This document shows positions 45,426 to 54,399 of a stretch of DNA of 64,000 bases, piece after piece; position 1 is the first letter of the stretch, and each line of letters starts with the position of its first letter. The stretch lies in assembly GCF_001904615.1 (NCBI RefSeq), contig NZ_MRBY01000004.1, positions 1 through 64,000 of the forward strand. Direction: 5' to 3'. The DNA is from [Limnothrix rosea] IAM M-220 (GTDB lineage Bacteria > Cyanobacteriota > Cyanobacteriia > Cyanobacteriales > MRBY01). Under the pieces are notes generated by a model. It was not told the DNA's origin and ran no database searches. It worked only from the letters and a program-made list of their open reading frames with translations. The translations under genes were made by a program, and so were the position numbers.

Positions 45426-46054
45426 AAAAATGGCATCCATACCTGCTTGGCATACAAACAGTGGCCTTATGTGCTCTTAGCCTTAAGTTGTGGCTAGCTC
45501 CCAGTACCCCAAATCAAATGTCTCCTATCGCGGATTATGGCAAAATACAGATCGAAAACTGGCAAAATATAGCTCAAAAATCACTGACGCAGAACGAAAT
45601 AACTAGTTTGATTTCAGGTGAATTTCGAGGTGGGACAGAGCAGCTATTGACCCAACAGGATCAAATTTTAACGTTGAAGGTCGCAACATTCTCCCATTCG
45701 AATGGTGATTTAAAAAAATATCTTAAAAATTATAGCGATAACCTTTTAACGATTACGCAATATGATTTAAACGTTGGACATTATGCTGTGTTTGCCGAAA
45801 ATGACCGTTTAACAATGACGGCTTGCCTAACTGAATTGCAACAAGGGACGGTAACGGCAGATCAATTTAAAGTGACTCAAATTCGTGCAGCATTTAACAC
45901 AATACAATTGTGGCGCTGGCTGAGAAATCAAGATCAACTTATTCCCCACACTTGTCACTGGCGATCCCTTAGCCTATCTCCTATTACTCCTGAGGCAAAT
46001 AAGAGACTCTTGCATATTTGGCTAACCCTCAATAAAACAATGCCGACTCTCTAA
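45410..46054 (+). CDS. Cyanoexosortase A system-associated protein
   Basis: A 214-residue protein with one N-terminal membrane anchor (WHPYLLGIQTVALCALSLKLW) and an extracytoplasmic domain. It matches the partner family that accompanies cyanoexosortase A in nearly every genome; its role, perhaps substrate presentation or EPS coupling, is not established. The ATG at 45410 overlaps the end of the exosortase gene by 16 bases, indicating translational coupling. Two Cys near the C-terminal half (TACLTEL, HTCHWRSL) might form a disulfide outside the cell. Confidence 0.75.
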   Translation: MAKYLKKWHPYLLGIQTVALCALSLKLWLAPSTPNQMSPIADYGKIQIENWQNIAQKSLTQNEITSLISGEFRGGTEQLLTQQDQILTLKVATFSHSNGDLKKYLKNYSDNLLTITQYDLNVGHYAVFAENDRLTMTACLTELQQGTVTADQFKVTQIRAAFNTIQLWRWLRNQDQLIPHTCHWRSLSLSPITPEANKRLLHIWLTLNKTMPTL

Positions 46055-46145
46055 ATTTTGTATGTTTTTTATTTCTGCCTATCCCCTAACCCAACTCTTT
46101 TCCATAATTTGAAAAGGGTCTCGACCCAGCCTTAAGCTTCTTCCC

Positions 46146-47039
46146 ATGATGAAAAAAATACTGGCGATCGCCATCCTTGCGTTGATCTGCCTCTCTTTCC
46201 TTACGCCCGTTGCCTATGCCCTCGAAAAAGCTGCAATTATAGAGCTCGAAACTAGGCTATCGACAGAACTAGAAGAAAACACAACCCCATCAGACCTCAA
46301 TGACATCAAGAATGAAGCACCAGAAGAAGTCCTGATACCAACATCCGATGTCCCAGCAGAAATAGAGGGTGCAACTTACTCATCCGATTGGGATTATAGT
46401 GGCGAGGGTGCACCAGAAAATTGGGGCAAACTGAGGGAAGAATACAAACTCTGCGAAGTCGGAGAAATGCAATCGCCGATTGATCTAGATGCAGTACAGT
46501 TTAAGACTCAAACTCCCCTTGATCTTGACTATGCTGTCACTACATTTGAAGTCGTCAATAACGGGCATTCGATTCAGGTTAATTATCCAAAAGGAAGTAC
46601 TGCAACCATCGGCGAGGAAACCTATGAGCTATTACAACTTCACTTCCATACACCTAGTGAACACACCATTAATGGTGAGCATGCTGCCATGGAAATCCAT
46701 CTAGTCCATACCAATGGGGCAGGAGAGATGGCCATTATTGGTTCGATGGTTGAAATAGGAGAAGCAAGCTATGAGGTGAATAAAATTTGGCAAAATATTC
46801 CCGCTTTAGGGGAAAGTCGTCGTAGTGATTTGGCCTTGAATCCAAAGGGTTTCATACCAAAATCCCTAGCCCATGCAACTTACCTCGGCTCTCTGACAAC
46901 TCCTCCTTGTAGTGAAAATGTGAACTGGGTTGTGATGGCGGAGCCTGTCACTTTTTCTCAGGAACAAATTGAAACTTTTCAACGTTTTTATCCAATGGAT
47001 GCTCGTCCAATTCAAAGAAAAAAGTCTTGGTCCTATTGA
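46146..47039 (+). CDS. ecaA: Alpha-type carbonic anhydrase, exported (EcaA-like)
   Basis: A 297-residue exported carbonic anhydrase that interconverts CO2 and bicarbonate outside the cell or in the thylakoid lumen. The signal peptide ends near VAYA; a 50-residue acidic linker precedes the alpha-CA domain (about 80-295). Zinc ligands are H166, H168 and H185 (LQLHFHTPSEH, MEIHLVH); QSPIDL, TYLGSLTTPPCSENV and Cys103 with the Cys in TTPPC (disulfide) complete the fold. ATG 46146 or 46149 is the start. It follows the exosortase pair by about 90 bases. Confidence 0.93.
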   Translation: MMKKILAIAILALICLSFLTPVAYALEKAAIIELETRLSTELEENTTPSDLNDIKNEAPEEVLIPTSDVPAEIEGATYSSDWDYSGEGAPENWGKLREEYKLCEVGEMQSPIDLDAVQFKTQTPLDLDYAVTTFEVVNNGHSIQVNYPKGSTATIGEETYELLQLHFHTPSEHTINGEHAAMEIHLVHTNGAGEMAIIGSMVEIGEASYEVNKIWQNIPALGESRRSDLALNPKGFIPKSLAHATYLGSLTTPPCSENVNWVVMAEPVTFSQEQIETFQRFYPMDARPIQRKKSWSY

Positions 47040-47045
47040 TGAAAA

Positions 47046-47309
47046 ATGTCGCTAACTGGTAGGGCTTCTTCTGGTTGGTTTTACCAAATTATTGCGATTG
47101 TCCTAATCTTTGAAAAGTTAAAGTTGTGGATTGCTGGTGATTCTTGGCGATCGCCCCACCCACAAGAAATTGAAATTTTCTGTGGACTAGTAAATATGGC
47201 GACTCTTTTGCATCATATTTATATGAAAGAGCACTATGTGCCGGAAAATTACACCACAATAATTTTGTTGGTTCGAACTTTAGGGCTTGACTCAAAAAAA
47301 CTATACTGA
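47046..47309 (+). CDS. Hypothetical 87-residue protein (doubtful)
   Basis: An open frame that starts 6 bases after the alpha-CA stop codon. The N-terminus has a hydrophobic stretch (WFYQIIAIVLIFEKLKLWI); the rest contains no motif I know. No convincing Shine-Dalgarno precedes it, and its 3' end overlaps the end of the convergent chorismate lyase gene by 9 bases. It may be a real small membrane protein or a chance frame. Confidence 0.3.
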   Translation: MSLTGRASSGWFYQIIAIVLIFEKLKLWIAGDSWRSPHPQEIEIFCGLVNMATLLHHIYMKEHYVPENYTTIILLVRTLGLDSKKLY

Positions 47310-47897
47310 GCCAAGATATTTCGATAAATAGGGTGAAAAGACCTCATAAATGAGGGTTAAAGGTTTACCGTCATGCCAAAATAAATAATGTCGTCCCCAG
47401 AATGGCCCTTTCTCTTGAAATGCAGTTTCGAGTGCTGGCGATCGCCCATAATAAAGACCTTGAATATCCCGATACAATTCCGTATGGAGACGAGTTAGAC
47501 TTTCCCAGATCGGCAGACTACGATTTTGTAAATAATCATCCACATGGTTGGCATCCCACCAAGATGTAGCATAGGCAAGACGTTGACCAGAAGCAGTCCT
47601 CAACCACACTTGGCGACGTAAATGGGGCGTTGGAATAGCCGAAATCAAACTCGGTGCACCATCATCACCTTGACCGATCGGTGACATGTCAATAACATCA
47701 ACTTCAATTTTTTCCCGCGTCAGCAGCCCTAGGTGTCTTGTCGGAGAGCCGTCTCCCAATAATAAAATCTGCCAAGCAGGCGCTAACTGACTATGGGGTA
47801 AGCCAGCTTGGACTTGGTCTACACCACCCTGCCAAATCGGCTCAAGGCGATGCCACTGTTGCTGGATAGAAGTCGGCGAAGTAAGTGCTGTAGTCAA
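47301..47897 (-). CDS. Chorismate lyase (DUF98 family), quinone synthesis
   Basis: A 198-residue soluble enzyme of the chorismate pyruvate-lyase (UbiC/DUF98-like) family that makes 4-hydroxybenzoate, the first intermediate of plastoquinone synthesis in cyanobacteria. Markers are LLLGDGSPTRHLGLLT, RRQVWLRTASGQRLAYATSWW with the conserved Arg and Trp, and YYGRSPALETAF near 150, followed by GRHYLFWHDGKPLTLIYEVF. Single gene, convergent with the doubtful ORF after ecaA. Confidence 0.8.
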   Translation of the reverse strand: MTTALTSPTSIQQQWHRLEPIWQGGVDQVQAGLPHSQLAPAWQILLLGDGSPTRHLGLLTREKIEVDVIDMSPIGQGDDGAPSLISAIPTPHLRRQVWLRTASGQRLAYATSWWDANHVDDYLQNRSLPIWESLTRLHTELYRDIQGLYYGRSPALETAFQEKGPFWGRHYLFWHDGKPLTLIYEVFSPYLSKYLGSV

Positions 47898-48096
47898 GGT
47901 TCTTAAAAAACTTCAACAATAATTAACGTTGATCATAAACAATTCTGGAAAAGCTTGCTGCAAACCTTGAAATTTAAGCCCTTTACTAAGGAATGATGGC
48001 GTTTTTTTTGAGGCTTCATTCAATTGACAGTCCTAGATGCTTATGCTTAGATTGTATATTGGCTATCAGAAGAACTTCGTAGTACTCTGACCATCG

Positions 48097-48419
48097 GTGA
48101 AAGCTCGGTTGGTGGTGTGGCGAAGCATGAACAAAGTAAGCAGTTTACACAATATTTGTTATTATGTAGACATCCTTAAACATGACATGGGAACTCCAGC
48201 CAGAGCCAACTGCGGGTCAGTTAAGCCTTGTGATGTGGCGGCTGCTCAAGTCATAAATACCCGTGGGCAACGGGAAATAGAAAATGCCTGTGGAGTCGAG
48301 GTAGTGGGGCATCGGTAACGGTGTCTAGCCAACTGGCAGTGAAACAGGAAATCTTTGGGGCGACCCAGGGAAATCTCCCGGCATACCCGCTAGGGCGGCT
48401 GGGAGAGGATGTCAATTAG
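48097..48419 (+). pseudogene. C-terminal remnant of a TnpB (IS200/IS605-family) gene with a frameshift
   Basis: The frame ending at 48318 reads CDVAAAQVINTRGQREIENA, which matches the RuvC-III motif of TnpB (D-x-AAQ-x-I-x-x-RG), preceded by a degenerate Cys-x-x-x-x-x-Cys zinc region. A second frame, one base away, continues from 48315 as [20 protein letters not shown] and stops at 48417, resembling the conserved VKQE tail of cyanobacterial TnpB. The split between frames shows decay. Most of the gene, including RuvC-I and the helix-turn-helix, is missing. It lies about 50 bases upstream of rpsP. Confidence 0.75.
48320..48419 (+). ncRNA. Possible omega-RNA/right-end structure of the TnpB element
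   Basis: The last 100 bases of the remnant contain nested hairpins, with CCCAG (48364-48368) pairing CTGGG (48399-48403) around internal GC-rich arms, ending at AGGATGTCA. Functional TnpB genes carry their guide RNA scaffold at this position, overlapping the 3' end. Without an intact TnpB it can only be a relic or be served in trans. Confidence 0.35.
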
Positions 48420-48466
48420 TCAGATTCACTATTTTTAGTAACTATAGAAATTCCTTAGAAATCCCA

Positions 48467-48715
48467 ATGGTAAAGCTACGTTTAAAGCGTTTCGGCAAAA
48501 AGAGAGAAGTTAGTTATCGTATTGTTGCTGCGAAGAGCACTAGCCGTCGTGATGGCCGTCCTCTTGAAGAGCTTGGTTTCTACAACCCCCGCACAAAAGA
48601 GACTCGCCTTAATGTTCCTGCAATTGTTAAGCGCCTTCAAACTGGTGCTCAGCCGACCGAGAAGGTTCGCAGTATCCTAGAGAAAGCTAAAGTATTTGAC
48701 CAAGTTAATGCCTAA
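48467..48715 (+). CDS. rpsP: 30S ribosomal protein S16
   Basis: An 82-residue ribosomal protein with the S16 signature [20 protein letters not shown] at the N-terminus, and [17 protein letters not shown] following. It overlaps the next gene by 8 bases, a conserved rpsP-KH protein pairing. A TnpB relic ends about 48 bases upstream, so the promoter probably lies within or just after that element. Confidence 0.97.
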   Translation: MVKLRLKRFGKKREVSYRIVAAKSTSRRDGRPLEELGFYNPRTKETRLNVPAIVKRLQTGAQPTEKVRSILEKAKVFDQVNA

Positions 48716-49127
48716 TTCCTCCGATTCCTCTACACAGCTCGCCCCTGATTATGGGCAGATTGTTAAGTTTCTCCTAGAGCCTCTAGTTGATGATCCAGCT
48801 TCTCTAAAGGTTGATTGTGAAAGGCTTAGTAGCACTGAAAAAGTCTGGGTGCGTGTGGCTTTTGAGCAAGAGGATAAAGGTAAAGTTTTCGGTAGGGGCG
48901 GCCGTAATTTAAAGGCCATTCAAACCGTTCTTGATACTTCTGCTATTGAGACAAATCATCAGGTTTATCTGGATGTTTATGGTAGTAGTCGTGATGACAG
49001 TTCGAGGGGCTCTCGTTCTGGTGGATCCCGTGGTAGGGGTGGTGAAGGCCGTCGTCGTTCATCTTCATCGCGTCGCCCTCGTGCTCCGAAGCCTTCGCCT
49101 CAGTTGCGGTCAAATGGTGATGGCTAG
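48708..49127 (+). CDS. khpA: KH-domain RNA-binding protein (KhpA-like) with RGG/SR-rich tail
   Basis: A 139-residue RNA-binding protein. The KH domain (about 10-92) contains the GxxG loop in [15 protein letters not shown] and matches KhpA, a small RNA chaperone of many Gram-positives and cyanobacteria. The C-terminal 45 residues are unusual: repeated Arg-Gly-Gly, Ser-Arg and Gly-Arg ([19 protein letters not shown]), like eukaryotic RGG boxes, suggesting extra nucleic-acid contacts. ATG 48708 overlaps rpsP by 8 bases, so translation is coupled. Confidence 0.85.
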   Translation: MPNSSDSSTQLAPDYGQIVKFLLEPLVDDPASLKVDCERLSSTEKVWVRVAFEQEDKGKVFGRGGRNLKAIQTVLDTSAIETNHQVYLDVYGSSRDDSSRGSRSGGSRGRGGEGRRRSSSSRRPRAPKPSPQLRSNGDG

Positions 49128-49218
49128 TGTTTTGCTTTAAGGCATGCATGCGGGGCGATCGCCTCTGCTGGAGTTGATGAGTATTGCCTCCGACAAAAAA
49201 AGTTTATAAATGACCAAG

Positions 49219-49242
49219 AACCTTGCTGAGCGAGGTTTTTTT
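49219..49242 (+). terminator. Intrinsic terminator after khpA
   Basis: Stem AACCTTGC (49219-49226) / GCGAGGTT (49230-49237) with a 3-base loop, eight base pairs (one G-U), followed by a T run. Confidence 0.88.
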
Positions 49243-49271
49243 ATTGGCCATATATTGAAAATTAAAACGAG

Positions 49272-50213
49272 TTAGCTTTCGTCTAGGCTATAGCCTAGTT
49301 CAGCTAGACTGGCACGGGATTGACGCCATTTTGGTTGCACTTTGACGAATAATTCTAGGTAAACTTTTCCGGCAATTAGCTTTTGAATTTGTTGGCGGGC
49401 GGCGGTGCCAATGGTTTTGAGCATTGAGCCTTTTTTGCCAATCAGGATGCCTTTTTGGGAGGAGCGTTCTACGTTAATGGCGGCACGAACTTCTGTGATT
49501 TCTGGTGATTCTTTGACTTGCTCAATGGCGATCGCCACAGAGTGGGGCACTTCTTGGCGGGTGTGGAGCAAAATTTGTTCGCGGATGAGTTCTGCCATAA
49601 TGAATCGTTCCGGCTGGTCGGTCACTAGATCTGGGGGATAGTAGTAGGGGCCTGGCTCTAGGGACGAAATCAGGGCATTTTCTAGACTATGGAGGCGATC
49701 GCCTTGAAGCGCGGAAAATTCCTGTAGTTGCCAATGATTCTCTGAGGCTAAATCTTGATAGGACTGGAGGATATGGGGCTTATTCTCGGGGCGCTGGTCA
49801 ATTTTATTCACGCCGAGGATCACAGAAGCTTGGGTCTTGGTGAGAAAATCTGCGATAAAGCGGTCTCCTTTGCCAAGGGGAACAGATCCATCAACGATAA
49901 AAACGACTAAATCTACTGCTCCAACGGTGCTACGGGCATTTTTTACGAGGATTTTGCCCAGTTCGTGGTGGGGTTTGTGGATACCCGGTGTGTCAACAAA
50001 AATAATTTGCGATCGCTCATTGGTAAAAATCCCCCTTAGGCGATTGCGAGTGGTTTGCGCAACGGGTGATGTAATGGCAATTTTTTGGCCAACTAATTGA
50101 TTCATTAATGTTGATTTCCCAACATTTGGGCGACCCAGTAAGGCCACAAAGCCTGATTTGAAATCGGCAGGTGCGATGGGAATTGTTGGAGTGAGGGGAA
50201 TATCGCTGGTCAT
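49272..50213 (-). CDS. era: GTPase Era
   Basis: A 313-residue GTPase for 16S rRNA maturation and small-subunit assembly. G1 is GRPNVGKST, G3 DTPGIHKPHH, G4 NKID; the KH domain near the C-terminus shows GILIGKKGSMLKTIGTAAR. A 20-residue N-terminal extension, PLTPTIPIAPADFKSG, precedes the G domain. Convergent with rpsP-khpA, with the terminator hairpin between them. Single gene. Confidence 0.97.
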   Translation of the reverse strand: MTSDIPLTPTIPIAPADFKSGFVALLGRPNVGKSTLMNQLVGQKIAITSPVAQTTRNRLRGIFTNERSQIIFVDTPGIHKPHHELGKILVKNARSTVGAVDLVVFIVDGSVPLGKGDRFIADFLTKTQASVILGVNKIDQRPENKPHILQSYQDLASENHWQLQEFSALQGDRLHSLENALISSLEPGPYYYPPDLVTDQPERFIMAELIREQILLHTRQEVPHSVAIAIEQVKESPEITEVRAAINVERSSQKGILIGKKGSMLKTIGTAARQQIQKLIAGKVYLELFVKVQPKWRQSRASLAELGYSLDES

Positions 50214-50707
50214 AAAGTTGGGTATAGATATTTCTCTATTTTACTGGCTGAATGCGTCGCCATAGCCACGGTATACCTTCTGTAATGCAGGGGGCGATCG
50301 CCCCATAACGTCCCTAGTCAGCAGGGCAAAAAATCGGTACAAAGAAACTGAGTTTTTTGAGTAAAACCTCAAGTCCAATCACCAGACTGAAGCCCAACAT
50401 GCCCCGCAAAATTAAGCAAAAAACAATGCTTGGGGATTTTCTGATTAAAGCTATCTGCTGTAAAAAAGCCACAAAAAACGCCCAGCAATGCCCCGAACTT
50501 GGTATTGAGTAAAGGCGATCGCCATGATGCCACCGAGTATCTAAATTAAAACTTTTTGGTAGAAAAAATAACTTGTTTAGGTTTCGCTGCAGTTACCCCC
50601 AAAGCCAATGATCACCCAAAGAAAACCCGCAAAAACTCGATTATCAACATTGCGCTAAAGTAAATAGACCTAAAACCATCAGCCGCAAAGACAGACCTGC
50701 TCTTCAC
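50214..50707. other. Spacer with a possible decayed coding remnant on the minus strand
   Basis: About 490 bases between divergent era and the M16 protease gene. Read on the minus strand near 50510-50310, two frames with no start give hydrophobic pieces (FGALLGVFCGFFTADSF; then GMLGFSLVIGLEVLLKKLS) separated by a frameshift, consistent with the relic of a membrane protein gene, perhaps a PAP2-type phosphatase. No intact gene, RNA or repeat was seen. Confidence 0.35.
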
Positions 50708-52003
50708 ATGACCTCTATCCTAGTCTCCCCGCCACGCCTCAATACCCCAACTATCAAAACATTACCCAATGGCTTAACCGTGGTTGCGGAACAGGTTCCA
50801 GTCGATGCTGTCAGCCTTAATGTCTGGATGAATATTGGCTCTGCCGTCGAAGCCGACAGTATTAACGGCATGGCTCATTTTCTTGAGCACATGATTTTTA
50901 AAGGGACTCCCCGCATTGCCAGCGGTGAATTTGAGCAGCGCATTGAAGCCAAGGGCGCAGTTACCAATGCAGCAACCAGCCAAGAATATACCCACTACTA
51001 CATTACCTGTGCCCCCAAGGATTTTGCCGAGCTTGCTCCCTTACAGCTAGATGTATTACTAAATCCCAGCATTCCCGACGATGCCTTTGAGCGAGAACGT
51101 CATGTTGTCCTAGAAGAAATTCGCCGCTCAGAAGATAATCCCCGCCGCCGCACTTATTTCCGAGCCATTGAAACAGGGTTTGAACAATTGCCTTACCGTA
51201 GACCTGTCCTTGGCCCCGCATCGGTGATTGAGGGATTAAAGCCCCAGCAGATGCGTGATTTCCATGGGTTTTGGTATCAGCCCCATCGCATGACTGCCGC
51301 TGTTGCTGGAAATTTGGAAAGCGATCGCCTGATTGAGTTGGTGGCAGAGGCCTTTGAAGAACTATATCAACCTCAAGCGCTGACCGCTGAAGTGCCGACT
51401 TTTGCCGCTTTAGAGTCGGAGGACTCCTTTGATGAAATTGTCCGCCGTGACTATGAAGATAGTAGTATCCAGCAAGCGCGTTTAGTGATGATGTGGCGTG
51501 TGCCGGGATTAAAGGATCTAGAGGAAACCTATGCCCTCGATCTGCTGGCCATGATTTTAGGTCAGGGGAAAGTGTCGCGTCTCTACCGAGATTTGCGAGA
51601 ACAACGGGGTCTGGTCTCGCAGATTAGTGTGAGTAACTTTACCCAAAAACATCAGGGCATTATTTATATTTCTGCTAAATTACCGGCTGAAAATATCCCC
51701 GCCGTCGAAGCGGCTATCTTGGCTCATATCCAAATGATTCAGCGTGAATCGGTTCTAGGGCAGGAAATTGAGCGGGTCAAAACTCAGGTGGCTAATCGCT
51801 TTATCTTTGGTAATGAACGTCCCGGCGATCGCACAAATCTCTATGGTTATTACCAGTCTTTATTCGGTTCTTTAGAGCCTGCACTGAACTATGTTGATCG
51901 TATCCATCAAATTACGGCAGCAGAGATTCAAGCTTCGACAATCAAATATCTGAATCTTGGCGCTTATGCCGTAGTTGCCATTAAACCAACTGCTGAAAAT
52001 TAA
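50708..52003 (+). CDS. M16 family zinc metallopeptidase
   Basis: A 431-residue protease of the pitrilysin/processing peptidase family. The inverted zinc motif is HFLEHMIFKGT (H-x-x-E-H, near residue 58), with the second Glu in HVVLEEIRRSEDNP. RNY-like active-site loops (YYQSLFG, LYGYYQ) are in the C-terminal half. Cyanobacterial members are often paired (active plus inactive subunit); only one copy is here. It likely degrades peptides or processes exported proteins. Confidence 0.92.
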   Translation: MTSILVSPPRLNTPTIKTLPNGLTVVAEQVPVDAVSLNVWMNIGSAVEADSINGMAHFLEHMIFKGTPRIASGEFEQRIEAKGAVTNAATSQEYTHYYITCAPKDFAELAPLQLDVLLNPSIPDDAFERERHVVLEEIRRSEDNPRRRTYFRAIETGFEQLPYRRPVLGPASVIEGLKPQQMRDFHGFWYQPHRMTAAVAGNLESDRLIELVAEAFEELYQPQALTAEVPTFAALESEDSFDEIVRRDYEDSSIQQARLVMMWRVPGLKDLEETYALDLLAMILGQGKVSRLYRDLREQRGLVSQISVSNFTQKHQGIIYISAKLPAENIPAVEAAILAHIQMIQRESVLGQEIERVKTQVANRFIFGNERPGDRTNLYGYYQSLFGSLEPALNYVDRIHQITAAEIQASTIKYLNLGAYAVVAIKPTAEN

Positions 52004-52277
52004 GCTGAAAATTAAATATCAAGGGTCTTGTTTTCATCAGGAGGCGATTATTTTGTCTGGGATTTTGAATGTTTGTTGTTTTTTTGCTACTGGAGAGTGT
52101 AGATCTACTCCGATGGAATTCGGTAAAGTGTTAACGGCTTAAATTCTCCCGTGATCAAGCTTTGAGCATATATAGATATTTTATTTAATAGGGAATAAGC
52201 GGGAATAAGCGTCCTTGAAATTCTTTGCCATAGTCCCCCCAGACTTTTTTCTGTTTGACAAGATACCCTAGTTTTTT

Positions 52278-53081
52278 ATGCTGCTGAGTGCGACTAAAAT
52301 ATCTAAATTTTGCCGATTTGTTAGTCTTGTCTTTTGCCTCTGGTGCAGTTTTGGGGCGATCGCCGGGGCGGAAGGTTTGCAAGCGCGCATCAGTAGCTAT
52401 CCAAATTGGTCACGCTTTCCCTCGGTTGAGACGGTTCAGGGCGCGACGGATTTGGTTTATCCCAGCTGGATGGGAGGAACATGGCAGGTTACTAGTATCC
52501 TCCGCGAACAGATTGCGCCGCTAGCCCCAGATATTGTCACGCCGGGCTTTGAGCAAAATCGTCAATTGACGGATCAGCCAATTGTTTTTACGGTTAAATT
52601 TGAGCCGCAGCAATTTTTTGAGCAACCGGCCTTTTCACTACCGAAACTGTTGGGGGGCGATCGCCCCATTGTCGCTAACCGAGAATTTAACGGCACAGAA
52701 ATTGCCAAAGCCTATCTCGGTAAACAGGGGTTTCTCACAGTGAAAGTTGACCCCACCAATCCCAACCGCCAACTCACTCGCCTCAACAGCGAACAAGCCC
52801 TCATTTCAACCGTGACGGCAAGGGCGACCGAAACACCTAGGGAAACTGAATTTTTAAGCACCGAAATTACCCAGCAGCAGTTTCGAGGCATCCCCGATGC
52901 CTATCTCAATACCGTAGAAACCACCACAGACTATCGGTTGCAAAACTCTGGCCTAATTACTGCGACGCAAATTACTGCCATCTATCTGTCACCCAATGAT
53001 CCCCAATTTTTTAAGGCGAACAATCGGCCTGTCGCCCTCTATCTTTACGATCTCAAACTGGAACACATAAATCCGGTTTAG
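52278..53081 (+). CDS. Exported DUF6816-like protein of cyanobacteria and plastids
   Basis: A 267-residue protein with a signal peptide (hydrophobic 10-30, cleavage near GAIAGAEG). The mature part has YPNWSRFPSVETVQGATDLV, YPSWMGGTWQVTS and DFNxxEIAKAYLG-like segments that recall a cyanobacterial/plastid protein family annotated DUF6816, possibly lumenal. Function unknown. The spacer before it contains a 10-base direct duplication (GGGAATAAGC, 52191-52210). The next gene, a CPBP protease, is about 100 bases downstream. Confidence 0.7.
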   Translation: MLLSATKISKFCRFVSLVFCLWCSFGAIAGAEGLQARISSYPNWSRFPSVETVQGATDLVYPSWMGGTWQVTSILREQIAPLAPDIVTPGFEQNRQLTDQPIVFTVKFEPQQFFEQPAFSLPKLLGGDRPIVANREFNGTEIAKAYLGKQGFLTVKVDPTNPNRQLTRLNSEQALISTVTARATETPRETEFLSTEITQQQFRGIPDAYLNTVETTTDYRLQNSGLITATQITAIYLSPNDPQFFKANNRPVALYLYDLKLEHINPV

Positions 53082-53178
53082 GTAAACTTGGTCTTCATGG
53101 GAAAAGGCGATCGCCGCCTCGCTTCTCAACCCCTGAGAATCCGATACATTAGAAACTGAAGAATTCCCGTAAACCCCC

Positions 53179-54015
53179 TTGAAACCATTTTGGCAACTTT
53201 GTCGGCAGTCCCCAGCACCGCTACGGCTGTTTTTATTTTTTGCATCATTAGCCGTACTTTGGTTGCCTTTAGCTACCCCCCTTTACCTTTTGCTACGGCA
53301 GGACGAAAACCTCACGACCATTGTGACCATGGGTTTGCTCTTCGTGATTTTTTTGTTTTATTTACCCCGATGGGTGAAACAAGTGCATAGTCTCGACAAA
53401 CCTTTTGGGCAATATGGATTAGTCTGGCAAAAAATTAATGGTGTCGAACTGCTCCAAGGATTGGCTTGGGGATTTTGCTTCACGTGGGGTCTATTGATTA
53501 TTCAGCATTTACTAGGTTTACTCACCATCCTGCCGCCTTCTACAACAATTATTCGCTTTGCCCTAGAAGGAGCCCTCACGGGTTTGGGGGTCGCCCTTGC
53601 CGAAGAATTAGTCTTCCGTGGCTGGATTTATGATGAGCTCGAACGGGATTACCACCCCACAACTGTTCTGTGGAGCTGTGGCGGACTGTTTGGGATCGCC
53701 CATTTTTTGAAACCATTAATGGAAATGATTCGCACATTACCCGTGCTGCCCGGATTAACCTTACTAGGCATGACCCTTGTCTGGGCAAAGCGGGGCTGTC
53801 GAGGACGATTAGGCAAACCGATTGGCTTACATGGAGGGCTAGTGTGGGGCTATTACATTTTTAATGTGGGTGGTTTGATTCAATATCATGATGATATTTC
53901 CCCTTGGATTACAGGCGTTGATGGCAATCCCCTCGGTGGTTTATGTGGCATTATCGGGCTTTCCTGTCTCGCGTGGTTAATGTGGCGATCCCAGAGACAT
54001 ACTGCAACCCCCTAA
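53179..54015 (+). CDS. CPBP-family intramembrane protease
   Basis: A 278-residue polytopic membrane protein of the CPBP (CAAX protease and bacteriocin-processing) family. The Glu-Glu-x3-Arg motif is LAEELVFRGWIYDEL near residue 141, followed by the two His motifs (GIAHFL and LHGGLVWGYYI). Members process prenylated or secreted peptides or act in bacteriocin immunity. The start is a TTG at 53179 with no better in-frame ATG nearby, so the true start may differ slightly. Confidence 0.88.
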   Translation: MKPFWQLCRQSPAPLRLFLFFASLAVLWLPLATPLYLLLRQDENLTTIVTMGLLFVIFLFYLPRWVKQVHSLDKPFGQYGLVWQKINGVELLQGLAWGFCFTWGLLIIQHLLGLLTILPPSTTIIRFALEGALTGLGVALAEELVFRGWIYDELERDYHPTTVLWSCGGLFGIAHFLKPLMEMIRTLPVLPGLTLLGMTLVWAKRGCRGRLGKPIGLHGGLVWGYYIFNVGGLIQYHDDISPWITGVDGNPLGGLCGIIGLSCLAWLMWRSQRHTATP

Positions 54016-54165
54016 ACAGACTATATAAAACTTCATAGAACTGCATAGACCGCCATGACGGACTCTAACAAGCTAGTTATTGATTTTTATTCGCAATAAA
54101 CTTGACTTGAGAGGTAGTCTTTGAATACAATTTGACTGTCCTTAATTGAGAAAGATTATAGATAA

Positions 54166-54354
54166 ATGAGAATTGTTCGATCCTGTGGTGTCAGCACAAT
54201 TGCTGCTTGTTTGAATGTGACAAGAAAAGAGGGGATATCGGGAGGATTATTGGGCGATCGCCCCAATGCTATTACGAGCTCAGAAACCCTAGAGTTCCAG
54301 TCTGACGATGGTTTTCCCGAGGAGATAGATATTTTACAAGGAGAGAAAGGCTAG
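54166..54354 (+). CDS. Hypothetical 62-residue protein (doubtful)
   Basis: An open frame from ATG 54166 to 54354 with two Cys near the N-terminus (SCGVSTIAACLN) and an acidic end. No clear ribosome binding site and no family resemblance. It is followed after 45 bases by a tiny ORF with a strong ribosome site, so a small two-gene unit is possible. Confidence 0.3.
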   Translation: MRIVRSCGVSTIAACLNVTRKEGISGGLLGDRPNAITSSETLEFQSDDGFPEEIDILQGEKG

Positions 54355-54399
54355 GACTACTGCTTTGTGCCCATGGGTCTTATTTAAAGGAGTCGCTAC

